Shown: positions 38,301-49,058 of the stretch, piece by piece
How positions within the stretch are numbered: position 1 is the stretch's first letter
How the letters are laid out: every line of letters begins with the position of its first letter
NCBI RefSeq assembly: GCF_000315915.1
Contig: NC_020185.1
Span: 1,736,001 to 1,800,000 of the forward strand
Source: Henningerozyma blattae CBS 6284
Taxonomy: Eukaryota; Ascomycota; Saccharomycetes; Saccharomycetales; Saccharomycetaceae
Direction of reading: 5' to 3'
DNA: 64,000 nucleotides
The notes under the pieces: generated by a model
The model's database searches: none
What the model saw: the letters and a program-made list of their open reading frames with translations, nothing else
What the model was told of the DNA's origin: nothing
Made by a program: the position numbers and the translations under genes

Positions 38301-38591
38301 ATGTCTGAACCAGCAGAAGGTGAAACTAAACCAGAAATCAAAACAGAAACTCATATCAATTTAAAAGTTTCTGATGGTTCATCCGAAATTTTTTTCAAGA
38401 TCAAGAGAACCACACCATTAAGAAGACTTATGGAAGCATTTGCTAAAAGACAAGGCAAAGATGTTGATTCGTTAAGATTTTTATATGATGGTGTAAGAAT
38501 TCAGCCGGACCAAACTCCAGAAGATTTAGATATGGAAGATAATGATATCATTGAAGCTCACAGAGAACAAATCGGTGGTGCTGCCTTATGA
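38301..38591 (+). CDS. SMT3: SUMO (ubiquitin-like modifier) Smt3
   Basis: Small modifier conjugated to lysines of septins, PCNA, kinetochore and many other proteins. The 96-residue precursor (101 in S. cerevisiae) has an acidic disordered N-terminus, then the ubiquitin fold from about residue 18 ([18 protein letters not shown]), ending EQIGGAAL. The diglycine at 92-93 is exposed when Ulp1 removes the last three residues. Ubiquitin itself and Rub1 are excluded by the acidic N-terminal tail and the QIGG ending. Its neighbour GIN4 is also near SMT3 in S. cerevisiae (YDR510W/YDR507C). Confidence 0.98.
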   Translation: MSEPAEGETKPEIKTETHINLKVSDGSSEIFFKIKRTTPLRRLMEAFAKRQGKDVDSLRFLYDGVRIQPDQTPEDLDMEDNDIIEAHREQIGGAAL

Positions 38592-40159
38592 TTATGGGTT
38601 ATAGTAGATTTGTGGTATTTCTAACACGATATTTCTAAGATTATTTTACTTTTTTAATCTTCAATACTAAGAAAAGTAAATCTATATTAGCTATTGCTTT
38701 ATATATAAAGTAGTAGCCGCAACGTTATTAGATTTGTTTGCTTATTTTATTTTAAGTATCAAGAGAAACACCCCAATGCTTGTTTTGTAGCCAATATTTA
38801 GTATGCAAATAATCAATAGATAAATGAATAAATAGTCACACTAATATCTGTATTAATCAAAATTAAAATATCTTCTACCATCATAACACCGTAGGAAATC
38901 CTTACAGAAGTGCAGAGGACATAAAAATATAAGAATATTTAAGATAGTAATTAGAAAATGGTTATTACTATGCTAGTGCCAATTGATCAGCTAAATTCCA
39001 GATATAACATTTTTAGCATCTTAAATGGAACGTCACTCACTTTCATATGAAGTGTGGAGATAAAATTAAATAATTTATATTCCAAATCTATCCTTGAAAT
39101 TAAAAAAATCAGGGAACTGTTAGCGTAGAGGAAAATAACTCATTTACTACTGAAAGAATTCTGAAAATAAGCACTTATCTATTTTATAGCCATAAATTAA
39201 TACAAAAGATTATATCCCTTTCGTCTAAATGGTAAAAAGTGAGAGTGTCTTATAATATATACAAATCTTCTCTATAGGCGATATTATTATCAATTTGCAT
39301 CTGGAAATACCATATTTGTTAAAGTTGGATGGACAATGAGATACCTTAACGTTTCTAGATAACTTAATGGGTACCGTGAAATTGAAATTTCCTTAAATTC
39401 TTCGAATATGGTATTTCAATATGTTTAGCTAATGGAGATTTTGAATTTTACATCTCGATTTGTCAATAATCTAGTAAAAGAACTATTTTGTATCTTTAAT
39501 GAATCTTTTAAGAGTATTATGGAAAATAAATTTCCTATAATTTACAATAAATTACCAAATTTGGTTTGTAAAAAATTCGCCAAAATATTACATTTTCCAA
39601 CTTTCAAATTTATTTCCTATTAAAGAAATATATGTACCGACGCGTAAAGTTTTTAAGTTTTTCAAACATTTTTCCTCAGATTTGGCCTATTCACGCGTTC
39701 ACGCGTTTATGGTTTTTTTCAAATGGAAAAAAAGCTTCTAAAAATCGATGTTTTATAAATAATAAAAAGAGCAACACAATCTATTATTTAAATAGCCATA
39801 CCATTTTTTTAGAGTAATACTGGTTTTTATTAACCTTTATAATAACAACGTACATTTACTTATAATATTTAATATATCTGTTAGCATATCATTTTTGTTT
39901 TTCCTATCTAGTAATTAGATAAAAGAAATTGACTACTGTTCGAGAATAACAATATCACAAAAATATTTCATTAACAATAGTTGTATATTGCGACTATAAG
40001 TAGAACTATACTTTTAAATAAAGAAATACGATAACGCTTAACATTCACTAATAAACTCATTCTACTAGGTGCTCTATTTTATAAAATTACTCGAGTGATA
40101 TATTGAATATTTAGACTCATACACTAACTACCCCTTAATCAACAAACATTATTCGTTAA
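38592..40159. other. SMT3-GIN4 intergenic region
   Basis: No gene recognised; the frames at 39432-39623 and 39632-39817 are AT-rich artefacts. S. cerevisiae has GNP1 in this interval, but nothing like an amino acid permease remains here. The GIN4-proximal part has three MCB boxes. Confidence 0.55.
39640..39706. promoter_or_regulatory. Three MCB boxes upstream of GIN4
   Basis: ACGCGT occurs at 39640-39645, 39693-39698 and 39701-39706, the last two 8 bp apart. They lie about 455-520 bp before the GIN4 start. Clustered MCB boxes are typical of MBF-regulated G1/S genes and would suit a bud-neck kinase. Confidence 0.65.
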
Positions 40160-43100
40160 ATGGTCAAATTAACCAATAAACCAAGCTTAGAAGTAAAGGG
40201 GAACACTGTAGGACCATGGAAGCTAGGAGAAACTTTGGGGTTAGGTTCAACTGGTAAAGTTCAATTAGCTTATAATAGCTCTACTGGTCAGCAAGCCGCT
40301 ATAAAAGTTATTTCAAAAGCTGTATTTAATAACGATAATGCTAATGCTAGCGATTCTGCTCTTTTAACTCCAGACTCTTTACCATATGGTATTGAAAGGG
40401 AAATTATCATTATGAAATTATTAAATCATCCAAACGTTTTGCGATTATATGACGTCTGGGAAACCGATTCAAATTTATACATGGTCTTAGAATATGCTGA
40501 AAAGGGCGAACTATTTAACTTATTAGTCGAGAGAGGTCCATTACCTGAAAATGAAGCTATTAGATTCTTCCGACAAATTATTATTGGTATTTCATACTGC
40601 CATGCTTTAGGTATTGTTCATCGTGATTTAAAGCCAGAGAATTTATTGTTAGACCATAAATATAATATCAAAATTGCAGATTTTGGCATGGCTGCATTAG
40701 AGACAGAAGATAAATTACTAGAGACTTCATGTGGATCCCCTCATTATGCTGCTCCAGAAATCATTTCCGGATTACCATATCATGGTTTAGAAACAGATGT
40801 ATGGTCTTGTGGTATAATATTATTTGCACTTTTGACAGGTAGATTACCATTTGATGAAGAAGATGGTAATATTAGGAATTTATTGTTAAAGGTTCAAAGT
40901 GGCCAATTTGAAATGCCCGGTAATGATGAAATTTCAAGAGAAGCACAAGATTTAATTTCAAAGATATTAACTGTTGATCCAAAAAAACGTATAAAGACAA
41001 GAGAAATTTTGAAGCATCCATTAGTTCAAAAATACCCAAGCATTAAAGATTCTAAAACAATTCGGAATTTACCTCGTGAGGATACATATTTAAATCCCTT
41101 GTCGGATGATAATGGGGATGTCTGCGAAATAGATCCAAAGATCTTACAAAACCTGGTAGTTTTATGGCATGGCCGTGATTCTAAGGAAATAACTAAGAAA
41201 TTAAAGGAACCTGGTGCGAATGCAGAGAAGACTTTATATGCATTATTAGACAGATTTAAAAACGACACAGAAAAGGAAATTAAAAGGCAATCTCAATTAA
41301 AGAAAAGGCAATCACAAGTTCAACAGACTCATTCCCATTCAAATTCAAACACATCAGCATATTCCCACGTATCTAGAGGTGCACTGGTAAATACCCCGAC
41401 TAAAAGAAAGAATAGGGCCTCAATGGTTAGTGTATCATCTGCTCATAAAAGGCCAGTTTCATTTAATAGACTCTCAAGAGCTGACCTAAGCAATCATGTA
41501 ATTAATACAGGGATAAATGGAACTCCACAGCGCCATTCACAAATTGAATCGTCAGGAACTTTACAACGTAATTCTTCATCCAAAAGAATGTCAATTAATT
41601 TATCATCTAACAAGAGGATATCTCAACTACTTGCAAATGATTTAAATACGTCTCCTACACCGTCGAATTGCACCAAGAGAATGTCAATAATAAATGGTAC
41701 CCCTCCTGTTCCCATGGATATTATGAAAAATTATAATGATGCAAATATGGCTACAACTGTGTCCAGTTCCACAACTGTTACAACCTCTAACCCTATATCC
41801 ACCCTAAATAACATGCCTCATACCCGTTATACCAATGATACCAACACGAACTTAACCGATATTAATAACAATAAACGTAACAGTGTTATTAATACAAAGT
41901 ATACCAATCCTGCTAACTCCACTCAGATATCTACAAATGGTCAAACTTCTGACAGTGCTGCTCAAAATGTTAATAGGGCATCACGTTCACAAAAGAGAAA
42001 ATCTGTCAGGCCAAATATGCAACGTGGTTCAATCACTACAAAATTAATTTCTACTTACGCACAACTCGCAGAGGATGATGATTGGGAATTCATTGAAAAG
42101 GAGACCAAGAGAGTTAGCTCGAATTTTGCTACATTAATTGATAATATCTTCGAACATGAAAAGTATGAGCAAATCAGAAAAGAAAAAGATGAATTAGAAC
42201 GTAAAGTAAGGGAAAATAAGAAACGTGAAGAAGAAGAAAGACTAGTAAGAGAAGCAATTGAGAAAGAAAAGCAGATAGAGCTAGAGAAAGAACGACTCCA
42301 ATTACAAAAAGAAATGGAGGGGGATATAGATAACGCAAAAGAAACAGTACAAACTACAGAAGGTAAGCGGGAAGCACATAATGACAAAATAAAAACTGAA
42401 ACAGATGATGAAGAAAGAGACATTATTGTTGATATTCAACCAAGATCAGTGTCTGCTCCTTTAGAAAAAACTGAAAAATCAAGGGATTCACCCTTTGATT
42501 ACTCTAAACAACGTAACTTCTCCTTAAGAACCAGACCAGTTTCTAGATTAGATCCAGGGTTGATGTATTCTTCTGGGACTGGATCTTCAGCCTATAACCC
42601 ATCACATTCAACCGAAGACTTACATTCTACTAGCTCTTTGAATAGAATAGATACCCAAAAAGTGATTCTTGAAACCATAAGAAGGTCAAAATTTTTGGGT
42701 TCCTCCTTTGACTTAAAAAAAGAGCTAGAAATGGTAGAGGAGCTAGAGAGCAACAGAATCAAGCAACAAGCTTTCCAAGATAGCCACTTAGAAGAAATGA
42801 ACGATGTTACTGAGGATCTATCTCAACATAATGTGGATACTTCCAATGATCGAATTGTATCAACAACAAATGACCGTTATGAAACAGAAATATTACCTAA
42901 GAGCCACGCTGGTAAGACTCAAACTATTGGATTGAATGATTCCTCAGTGCAACCTAGAACCTTATCAGAAATCAAAGTCCCTCAATTCACAAGAAAGTCT
43001 AAGTTTTTTAGCGAATCTAATAAGAGATTATCGGTGTTGTCTCTGTATTCTTCAAGAGAATCGTTCACTAATCTAGTTGATATGCTAAAAGAAGACGGCA

Positions 43101-44335
43101 TCAATGTTGAACCTACTGAAAGATCACCAACCACAAAAAGCCAGGAGCCAGAGTTCTTGTTTGAATCTCCAAGTGTAGATACATATTCCAGGGATAGTTC
43201 CACAGAGGATAAACCAATCAACGAAAAGGAAAACAGTGAGCCAATTCAATCAAATAATCTAAGATTGAGCTTTCATGATAGATTTAACAGACAATTATCC
43301 ACTGAAGATACAGAAAAAACTAAAAATAGTCCTAGTGGTCACATTAAGGATGAACCTAAAAAAGATGATGATAATGGTGTGGATTTGAGTACGCCAAAAG
43401 CTAAAGATGAAAGCAATTTGGTTAAGCTGCCTGCCCTTCCTCCATTGACTACTAAGAAAACGGATGGCTTAGGTATATACCAAAAATCTAAGCAACGAAC
43501 TTCATCAAATGCAAGCAATCCAATTACGCCATCGTCCACAAATGCACAACTTACCTCAGCTGCTGTTAATGTGACTCCTCCAACTACTACCATGATTAAT
43601 GAATCAATACAAAAATTGCAGGAATCAAGAGAGAAAGTTAATAATTCCAGTAAGCTAATCCCACCTAAAAACTCCGAGATTATTAGTCAGCAAAATGAAT
43701 CAGTCCAGATTCGTGATGACTATAAGACAAAACCAGAAAGATCCAATAAAGCAGATCAATCCGAACGAGCTCCTCCCGCTGAGACAACATTAAATGATGT
43801 AATGACGAAACGTAATCAAAGTAAAAGTAGAGATAACCCTCAACCATCTGAGGAAGGCAAAAAGGGAGTAAATTCCTTTTTTAGAAAATTTTCGAAGGGT
43901 TCTAGTAGACAATCGAGTAATAGCAGTAATAAAAATAAATCACTTGCTGATGATAAGAACATACCTTCTGTTCCAAAACCCGTTGCTCATCCAGCTTCTC
44001 CTGTATCAACATCAAATGACTATGATTTCCAATTAAAGGCCAATGTTGCTGCTCCTCAAATGTTTAAGGGTTTAGATACATTATTTCGTGGTTGGTCCAA
44101 ATATGGATTGAAAAACATCAAATCATCTCCCGAATCCTTAAGGTTCACTGGTAAAGTTTCTAGTGAAAATATCTTATCTTTCAAATCTACTGTATTTGAA
44201 TTGGAAATCATCAGTAATAGTGTAAAAACATGCCTTCTTCGTTTTAAGAAAACATCTGGTTCGTCTAAATCTGTTAGAAGATTAGTTAACGAAGTTGAAA
44301 ATGTCCTGAGAAAGGAAGGCGTCTTATTGAAATAG
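40160..44335 (+). CDS. GIN4: Septin-associated protein kinase Gin4 (Nim1 family)
   Basis: A bud-neck serine/threonine kinase that organises septins and links bud growth to mitotic entry. The protein has 1391 residues (1142 in S. cerevisiae). The kinase domain spans about 19-285: LGLGSTGKVQLA glycine loop, AIKVISK lysine, HRDLKPENLLLD, ADFGMAALE and GSPHYAAPE. A conserved charged coiled-coil region is at about 630-725 (YAQLAEDDDWEFIEKETKR). The C-terminal KA1 membrane-binding domain occupies about 1290-1391 and ends NVLRKEGVLLK. The paralog Kcc4 is less likely because the Gin4 segments QFTRKSKFFSESNKRLSVLS and ESFTNLVDMLK are present. Hsl1 is excluded by domain layout. Confidence 0.96.
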   Translation: MVKLTNKPSLEVKGNTVGPWKLGETLGLGSTGKVQLAYNSSTGQQAAIKVISKAVFNNDNANASDSALLTPDSLPYGIEREIIIMKLLNHPNVLRLYDVWETDSNLYMVLEYAEKGELFNLLVERGPLPENEAIRFFRQIIIGISYCHALGIVHRDLKPENLLLDHKYNIKIADFGMAALETEDKLLETSCGSPHYAAPEIISGLPYHGLETDVWSCGIILFALLTGRLPFDEEDGNIRNLLLKVQSGQFEMPGNDEISREAQDLISKILTVDPKKRIKTREILKHPLVQKYPSIKDSKTIRNLPREDTYLNPLSDDNGDVCEIDPKILQNLVVLWHGRDSKEITKKLKEPGANAEKTLYALLDRFKNDTEKEIKRQSQLKKRQSQVQQTHSHSNSNTSAYSHVSRGALVNTPTKRKNRASMVSVSSAHKRPVSFNRLSRADLSNHVINTGINGTPQRHSQIESSGTLQRNSSSKRMSINLSSNKRISQLLANDLNTSPTPSNCTKRMSIINGTPPVPMDIMKNYNDANMATTVSSSTTVTTSNPISTLNNMPHTRYTNDTNTNLTDINNNKRNSVINTKYTNPANSTQISTNGQTSDSAAQNVNRASRSQKRKSVRPNMQRGSITTKLISTYAQLAEDDDWEFIEKETKRVSSNFATLIDNIFEHEKYEQIRKEKDELERKVRENKKREEEERLVREAIEKEKQIELEKERLQLQKEMEGDIDNAKETVQTTEGKREAHNDKIKTETDDEERDIIVDIQPRSVSAPLEKTEKSRDSPFDYSKQRNFSLRTRPVSRLDPGLMYSSGTGSSAYNPSHSTEDLHSTSSLNRIDTQKVILETIRRSKFLGSSFDLKKELEMVEELESNRIKQQAFQDSHLEEMNDVTEDLSQHNVDTSNDRIVSTTNDRYETEILPKSHAGKTQTIGLNDSSVQPRTLSEIKVPQFTRKSKFFSESNKRLSVLSLYSSRESFTNLVDMLKEDGINVEPTERSPTTKSQEPEFLFESPSVDTYSRDSSTEDKPINEKENSEPIQSNNLRLSFHDRFNRQLSTEDTEKTKNSPSGHIKDEPKKDDDNGVDLSTPKAKDESNLVKLPALPPLTTKKTDGLGIYQKSKQRTSSNASNPITPSSTNAQLTSAAVNVTPPTTTMINESIQKLQESREKVNNSSKLIPPKNSEIISQQNESVQIRDDYKTKPERSNKADQSERAPPAETTLNDVMTKRNQSKSRDNPQPSEEGKKGVNSFFRKFSKGSSRQSSNSSNKNKSLADDKNIPSVPKPVAHPASPVSTSNDYDFQLKANVAAPQMFKGLDTLFRGWSKYGLKNIKSSPESLRFTGKVSSENILSFKSTVFELEIISNSVKTCLLRFKKTSGSSKSVRRLVNEVENVLRKEGVLLK

Positions 44336-46940
44336 ACTAAAAATAATATCAACTGTTCTTTAAAATGCATTATTCTAATAGATATCTCTAATACTATGAT
44401 TTTGTTTCTACTACAATTTTAATCAACTATTACTTTATTAATATGATAATATCCATTTTGTTATTTTGTTGCTGGACTCTCTTATTAACTACTTTTTTTT
44501 ATTATACATAAACATATAACTTTGCAACCTTCTCTAATTTGTACATTAATATTATACATACTAAATTTTGCACTTTATATGGTTAATATTTCTATTAAAT
44601 GACAGTTCTGCGCCCACCATTAATTAACGACGAATATACTAAATATACTGTGGTTACAATCTAGGCACACATCTAATTCAAGGAAACATTTTAAAATTTT
44701 AATGTATGACCATTCTGTAAAGTTCTTTTTATTTTAAAGGTGTTATTAGCCTCAAATTATTTATCTTGGAACAAAAAATATTCTTTTTTTATTCAGTGTT
44801 TTATACAATTTTTGCTTTTTTAGTTTTCCTATTTAAATGAATTGTGCACATTGATTATAACACCCAACAATGACTAGTAATTAAGTTGGATATAATTGGA
44901 GAAGCTCACATCCTCTTGACGACAATTCAGAATGAAAGCATTATATAATTAACATTAATTTTTAATTAAAGTTTTCATTAAAGAAAACAAAGTAACATAC
45001 TTTATTGCCTATTGGAAACCTTTTTACAGTCGTTCCTATGAGAGAAAGACAGTATAATTTTGAAAGCGGCTTGGCTCAGTTTAAAACTATAAAAATGAGT
45101 CAGAAAAGCCAAAAATATAGAACAAGTACTATTTTAACATTCCATTCTGTTAATATGTGTAGTAAAAAATTGTTTCATTCTCAAAAATAAAGAAGAAGCA
45201 AGTAAATACATGAAAAGTTGAAAATTTTAATTCTAATGAAAAGTGGAGTACAATTTTAGGTTATCCGCTTAAAATAATTACAACACAGTCCCTCGAGGAT
45301 CCCTAATTTACTTGTTAAATATTTTCCTATTTCTTGTTTCACATACTAATTGTATGCAATTTCATGGAATCATTTTTCGTAAAATATATATTATAAAACA
45401 TATAAATCGTGTGTTCTCTGTAGTCTTTGTTTCCTGCTATCTAACAAACTTCCACACTACTGCCCCACTTCATTGATAAACCTTTTAAAATTCTACCACC
45501 AAACTATACAGTTAATTAGCAATTCTTGTTGAAATAATCGAACTCTCATGGAGGCTATTCCCGGAAAAATAGCTACATAAAAAGTTACCAGTAGACACTA
45601 TACTCACACAGATTCGTTCACTAAATTCTGCTAAAAAAATTATAAATTCTATAATATTTAGTTCCACTTGTTGTGTATGTCAAAATATAAGTAGTTTCTA
45701 TTGTATTTACTATGTACTTTGTTTCAAATATCTAGAAAATGAATCATTCATCATTTGTGGTATTTAGATATTGAATCTGAAATTTAATGTACCTTCAATA
45801 TTACTACTTTAGTTTATATTTATTCTTATCACCATATTAAATATACTTCATATCTCTAATAACATTCTGAAACCAGGAACAATCTATTATTTATTATTCG
45901 CAAGATGTCAACTATATTTCTTACTACAGTTTCATTTTTTAGGGTACAGTAGTTGATATCAAAACCAAAAGTAAAAATATTTATAGATTATATGCTATAA
46001 ACTAAACATTATGCTATAGAAGGTGCTCTAAGGAATTACTGTTAAACACCTAAGGAACTGGGATAATAAAGTTTATTTTATAGGCTTTAATATTCAATAA
46101 TATTGTTACATATATCTAATGATATACATATGTTGGTTAGTTATCGTATAAAATAAAGCTTAGAAGTTATTAGATAGAAGCAAACAATGTAGTGCATACT
46201 AGTTTAAGAAAAGTTCCATTAATAACTCGACCAAGTTGTTAGATTGAAATGCTGTAATAATATTTTCATAGCATATGAACCAGGATACCATAAGCGCCAT
46301 TGATCAAAAATGTAAAAATATAATTTGATATGAAAAGCTTTTATCTGCTTTCATCTTGAGAATCAAGGAAGCTTTTTAACTCACAAAACTAGGTTAGATT
46401 CACGTTTACAATCGGTAATCTACTCCTAGTATGACTATATGCACCTTAGACTATCAGCTGGTACATGACTGTTTATTTGGGTCCTATCAGCTAAACCTTC
46501 AAAACTCTTTGTTGGCACGTATTTTCCTAATGCTAGATTGTTCCATGAGCCACGTGGTTTCATCAGGGCCGCTTCAGAATCCTTACATTTTTTCTTTATT
46601 TTAATATTTTTGTTTTTGTAATGGAAAAGAGAACCCGAAGACTGCGAATATATCCTGAAATATCTACAGATGAAGAAGCTATATATACAAGATTTATATA
46701 GACAAGAAACGTGTTTAATTATCTATAATGTGCTTATAAAAATACCTACTTATACTTATTCTCCTTAATTTTACTTTTAAGTCTCCCAGCCTGGTAATTT
46801 AGCCTGCATTATACTTCAGATTGTGTATATCAAGTGTATTGTGAGAAATTTTACAAATAAAAGAATGGTAGATTCATAATAGCATTCGTTTATCACCTAT
46901 CAATTATATTATTCATTGTGCAAAACTCTCTCATAAAAGT
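44336..46940. other. 2.6-kb gene-free region between GIN4 and PHO80
   Basis: AT-rich, with stops in all frames. The frame at 45005-45190 has no known domain. No tRNA, LTR end or snoRNA box was recognised. Confidence 0.5.
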
Positions 46941-47747
46941 ATGGGTCCAAGTTCTGGTGAAGAGGCCCAGTTGGTTGTACTTGATCAGAACTTTATGAAA
47001 TGTTCGAAAATTGATTTAATTACACTAATATCAAGAATGTTATCATTCTTTATTGATATCAACGATTCGCATAATATTCATGGTAATGTTACTAATAATA
47101 GGCTTAGCCCACTATTCTTAACTAGATTCCATTCAAAAGTTCCGCCTAATATTTCTATATTTGACTATCTCATTAGATTAACGAAGTATTCATCACTAGA
47201 GTCAAGTGTACTCATCACCTCTGTATATTACATTGATTTACTCTCTAATGTATATCCAGAGTTTTCTCTGAATTCCTTGACTGTTCATAGATATCTTTTA
47301 ACTGCGACTACTATTGCAAGCAAAGGTCTTTGTGACTCATTCTGCACTAATTCTCATTATGCCAAAGTTGGAGGCATCCGATGTAATGAATTAAATGTAT
47401 TAGAAACAGAATTTCTAGAAAGAGTACGATATAGAGTAATTCCAAGAGATAATACAATTAAGCTCTGCAAGTTAGAATATAAATATTCCCCAATTGAAGA
47501 CATTAATAATGATATTCATATTCCTGATGAGCTTCAAAATAGTGGCTATAATGTGTTAAGTACGTATTATAATAAAATGGTACAGTTAGTTGGGAATTGT
47601 AAAAGTTCGAAAAATAGCTTTCGAAATGTTAATTATATATTTTCTATAAATCAAGATGAAATTTATAATTCTATGCCAGAACTTGAAAAACCGAACCATA
47701 TTATCCCGACCCAGCAGGCTAATAAAAATTTGATACTATCGCATTAG
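46941..47747 (+). CDS. PHO80: Cyclin Pho80
   Basis: Cyclin partner of the kinase Pho85; the pair phosphorylates Pho4 and keeps phosphate-starvation genes off. 268 residues (293 in S. cerevisiae). The cyclin box spans about 25-165, with KIDLITLISRML, the diagnostic RFHSKVPPNISIFDYLIRL, SLESSVLITSVYYIDLL and ATTIASKGLCDSFCTNSHYA. The C-terminal segment SGYNVLSTYYNKMVQLVG also matches Pho80. The tail may be cut short: just after the stop, the -1 frame continues with a Ser/Lys-rich stretch ending KKRKIFRSIR. The gene is centromere-proximal in S. cerevisiae (YOL001W, left of CEN15), and here it is followed by a predicted centromere. Confidence 0.95.
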   Translation: MGPSSGEEAQLVVLDQNFMKCSKIDLITLISRMLSFFIDINDSHNIHGNVTNNRLSPLFLTRFHSKVPPNISIFDYLIRLTKYSSLESSVLITSVYYIDLLSNVYPEFSLNSLTVHRYLLTATTIASKGLCDSFCTNSHYAKVGGIRCNELNVLETEFLERVRYRVIPRDNTIKLCKLEYKYSPIEDINNDIHIPDELQNSGYNVLSTYYNKMVQLVGNCKSSKNSFRNVNYIFSINQDEIYNSMPELEKPNHIIPTQQANKNLILSH

Positions 47748-48386
47748 AATCAAAGAGTGCTTCTTCGAAAACGTGGAGTAATTCGGTGGGAAAAGATATT
47801 ACTCATAGTGGGCATAATGAACATAGGGATGATATCAAAAATTCTGATGAAGTTGTGCAAAACAAAAAAAGAAAAATCTTCAGAAGCATCCGATAGTGTC
47901 GAAAGCTATTTGACTAGTCACTGTTTGCAACCAATCAACCGTAATAAGAAGAGGACAAAATAAAAATCTGCATAATATTGTGTTTGTATAATAGTGTAAT
48001 AATTTATATTCGATTTTGTAATTTAATTAAATGATTTTCACATGAAGTTCGCTAAGAGAATATTAAACTTATTATTTCTATATTCTTCAACAATGTAATC
48101 AATTAAGTACACCACTTATTAATTTGTAAGCCATATAGCAGCCTCCTTCTAAAGTTAATTTAAATACGATATCTACAATCTTCGAAGTTGTCATCAATAT
48201 ATCCCTCAATTTATAACTTAATATGAATTATCTATATATAGAAGGATATGGAGCTCTATTATTATAGGCTTAATTTCTAAAACAAATATTATTTACTTAA
48301 TTTTTTAAAGATTTGTCATTATCATAATTGTATATATTTTCTTTATTAAGCTTAAACTCATTCAATTTTTTAACACATAATATCGG
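47748..48386. other. PHO80 downstream and pericentromeric DNA
   Basis: The first 150 bp could encode an alternative PHO80 tail in the -1 frame (stop near 47896). The rest is AT-rich and gene-free. The frame at 47757-47963 is not convincing. Confidence 0.45.
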
Positions 48387-48602
48387 TTCGGATCTGATAT
48401 TCGAACTAAACTTTGTATTAATAAAATTATTTATTAATTGAATGTATATTAATTGATTATATATTTTGAAACATTTATGCAGTATTATTAAAATTTATTT
48501 ATTATTTATAATAAATAAATATATTGTATTTTAAAAGATTATATTTTAAATATATATATTATGATTTTAGAAATGTATTTATCATCTAATTAATCATGTG
48601 AT
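48387..48602 (-). other. Predicted point centromere (CDEI-CDEII-CDEIII)
   Basis: Read on the minus strand: ATCACATG at 48602-48595 matches CDEI (RTCACRTG). Then come about 185 bp of DNA with only about 17 G or C by hand count (about 91% AT), as in CDEII. Then GATCCGAAC contains the essential CCG of CDEIII (core TCCGAA at 48392-48387) and is followed by AT-rich DNA ending in a TTAAAAAA run. The CDEII is longer than in S. cerevisiae (about 80 bp) and nearer to the Kluyveromyces lactis length (about 160 bp). Its position between PHO80 and RRP6 is exactly that of CEN15 in S. cerevisiae. Outside the core, CDEIII is a weak match. Confidence 0.72.
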
Positions 48603-49058
48603 TAGAGTTTCCATTTTTTTATTGTAGATCTTAGGACAGTTTTAAAATTCCTAATTAGCAAATGATATATGGTTAATTTAAATTATTAATGAGTAATGCA
48701 GACTATTCTGTAAGAACTAGTGCTAAATATTTTATATTTTAAGTAGCTTGTAGATACTTAATATTAAAGAATGTTTCAAGTTACACAGCCCATAGGAAAT
48801 TTATTACACAAGACAAAACCCGTAATATAATAACCTTTTCAATGAAATAATCAACATTTCGAGTTGTGTCACTTGTTAAATTTTATTATCTATTAGCACT
48901 ACTGTTTTTCAAATACCGCGAATATGCTTTATTCGATAATGGAGAAAATTTTTGAAATTTCCGAGCAGTAACAACTATAAAAGATGCTCATCGTGATATT
49001 GAAGGAATACGTTATAAAGACACTTTTATTGACATATCCCAATACTAGACCAAATTTT
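48603..49058. other. Centromere-RRP6 spacer
   Basis: AT-rich upstream region of RRP6 without another gene. An alternative in-frame ATG for RRP6 occurs at 48984. Confidence 0.55.

Noticed and set aside
42055..42423. Minus-strand frames inside GIN4, RRP6, MDL2 and POL5
   Set aside because: All are shadows of the real genes in other frames.
47757..47963. 68-codon frame after PHO80
   Set aside because: No similarity to Pho80; the other shifted frame is a better candidate for a lost tail.
48984..49058. 25-residue N-terminal extension of RRP6
   Set aside because: The ortholog's N-terminus aligns at the ATG at 49059; the extension is AT-derived hydrophobic sequence.
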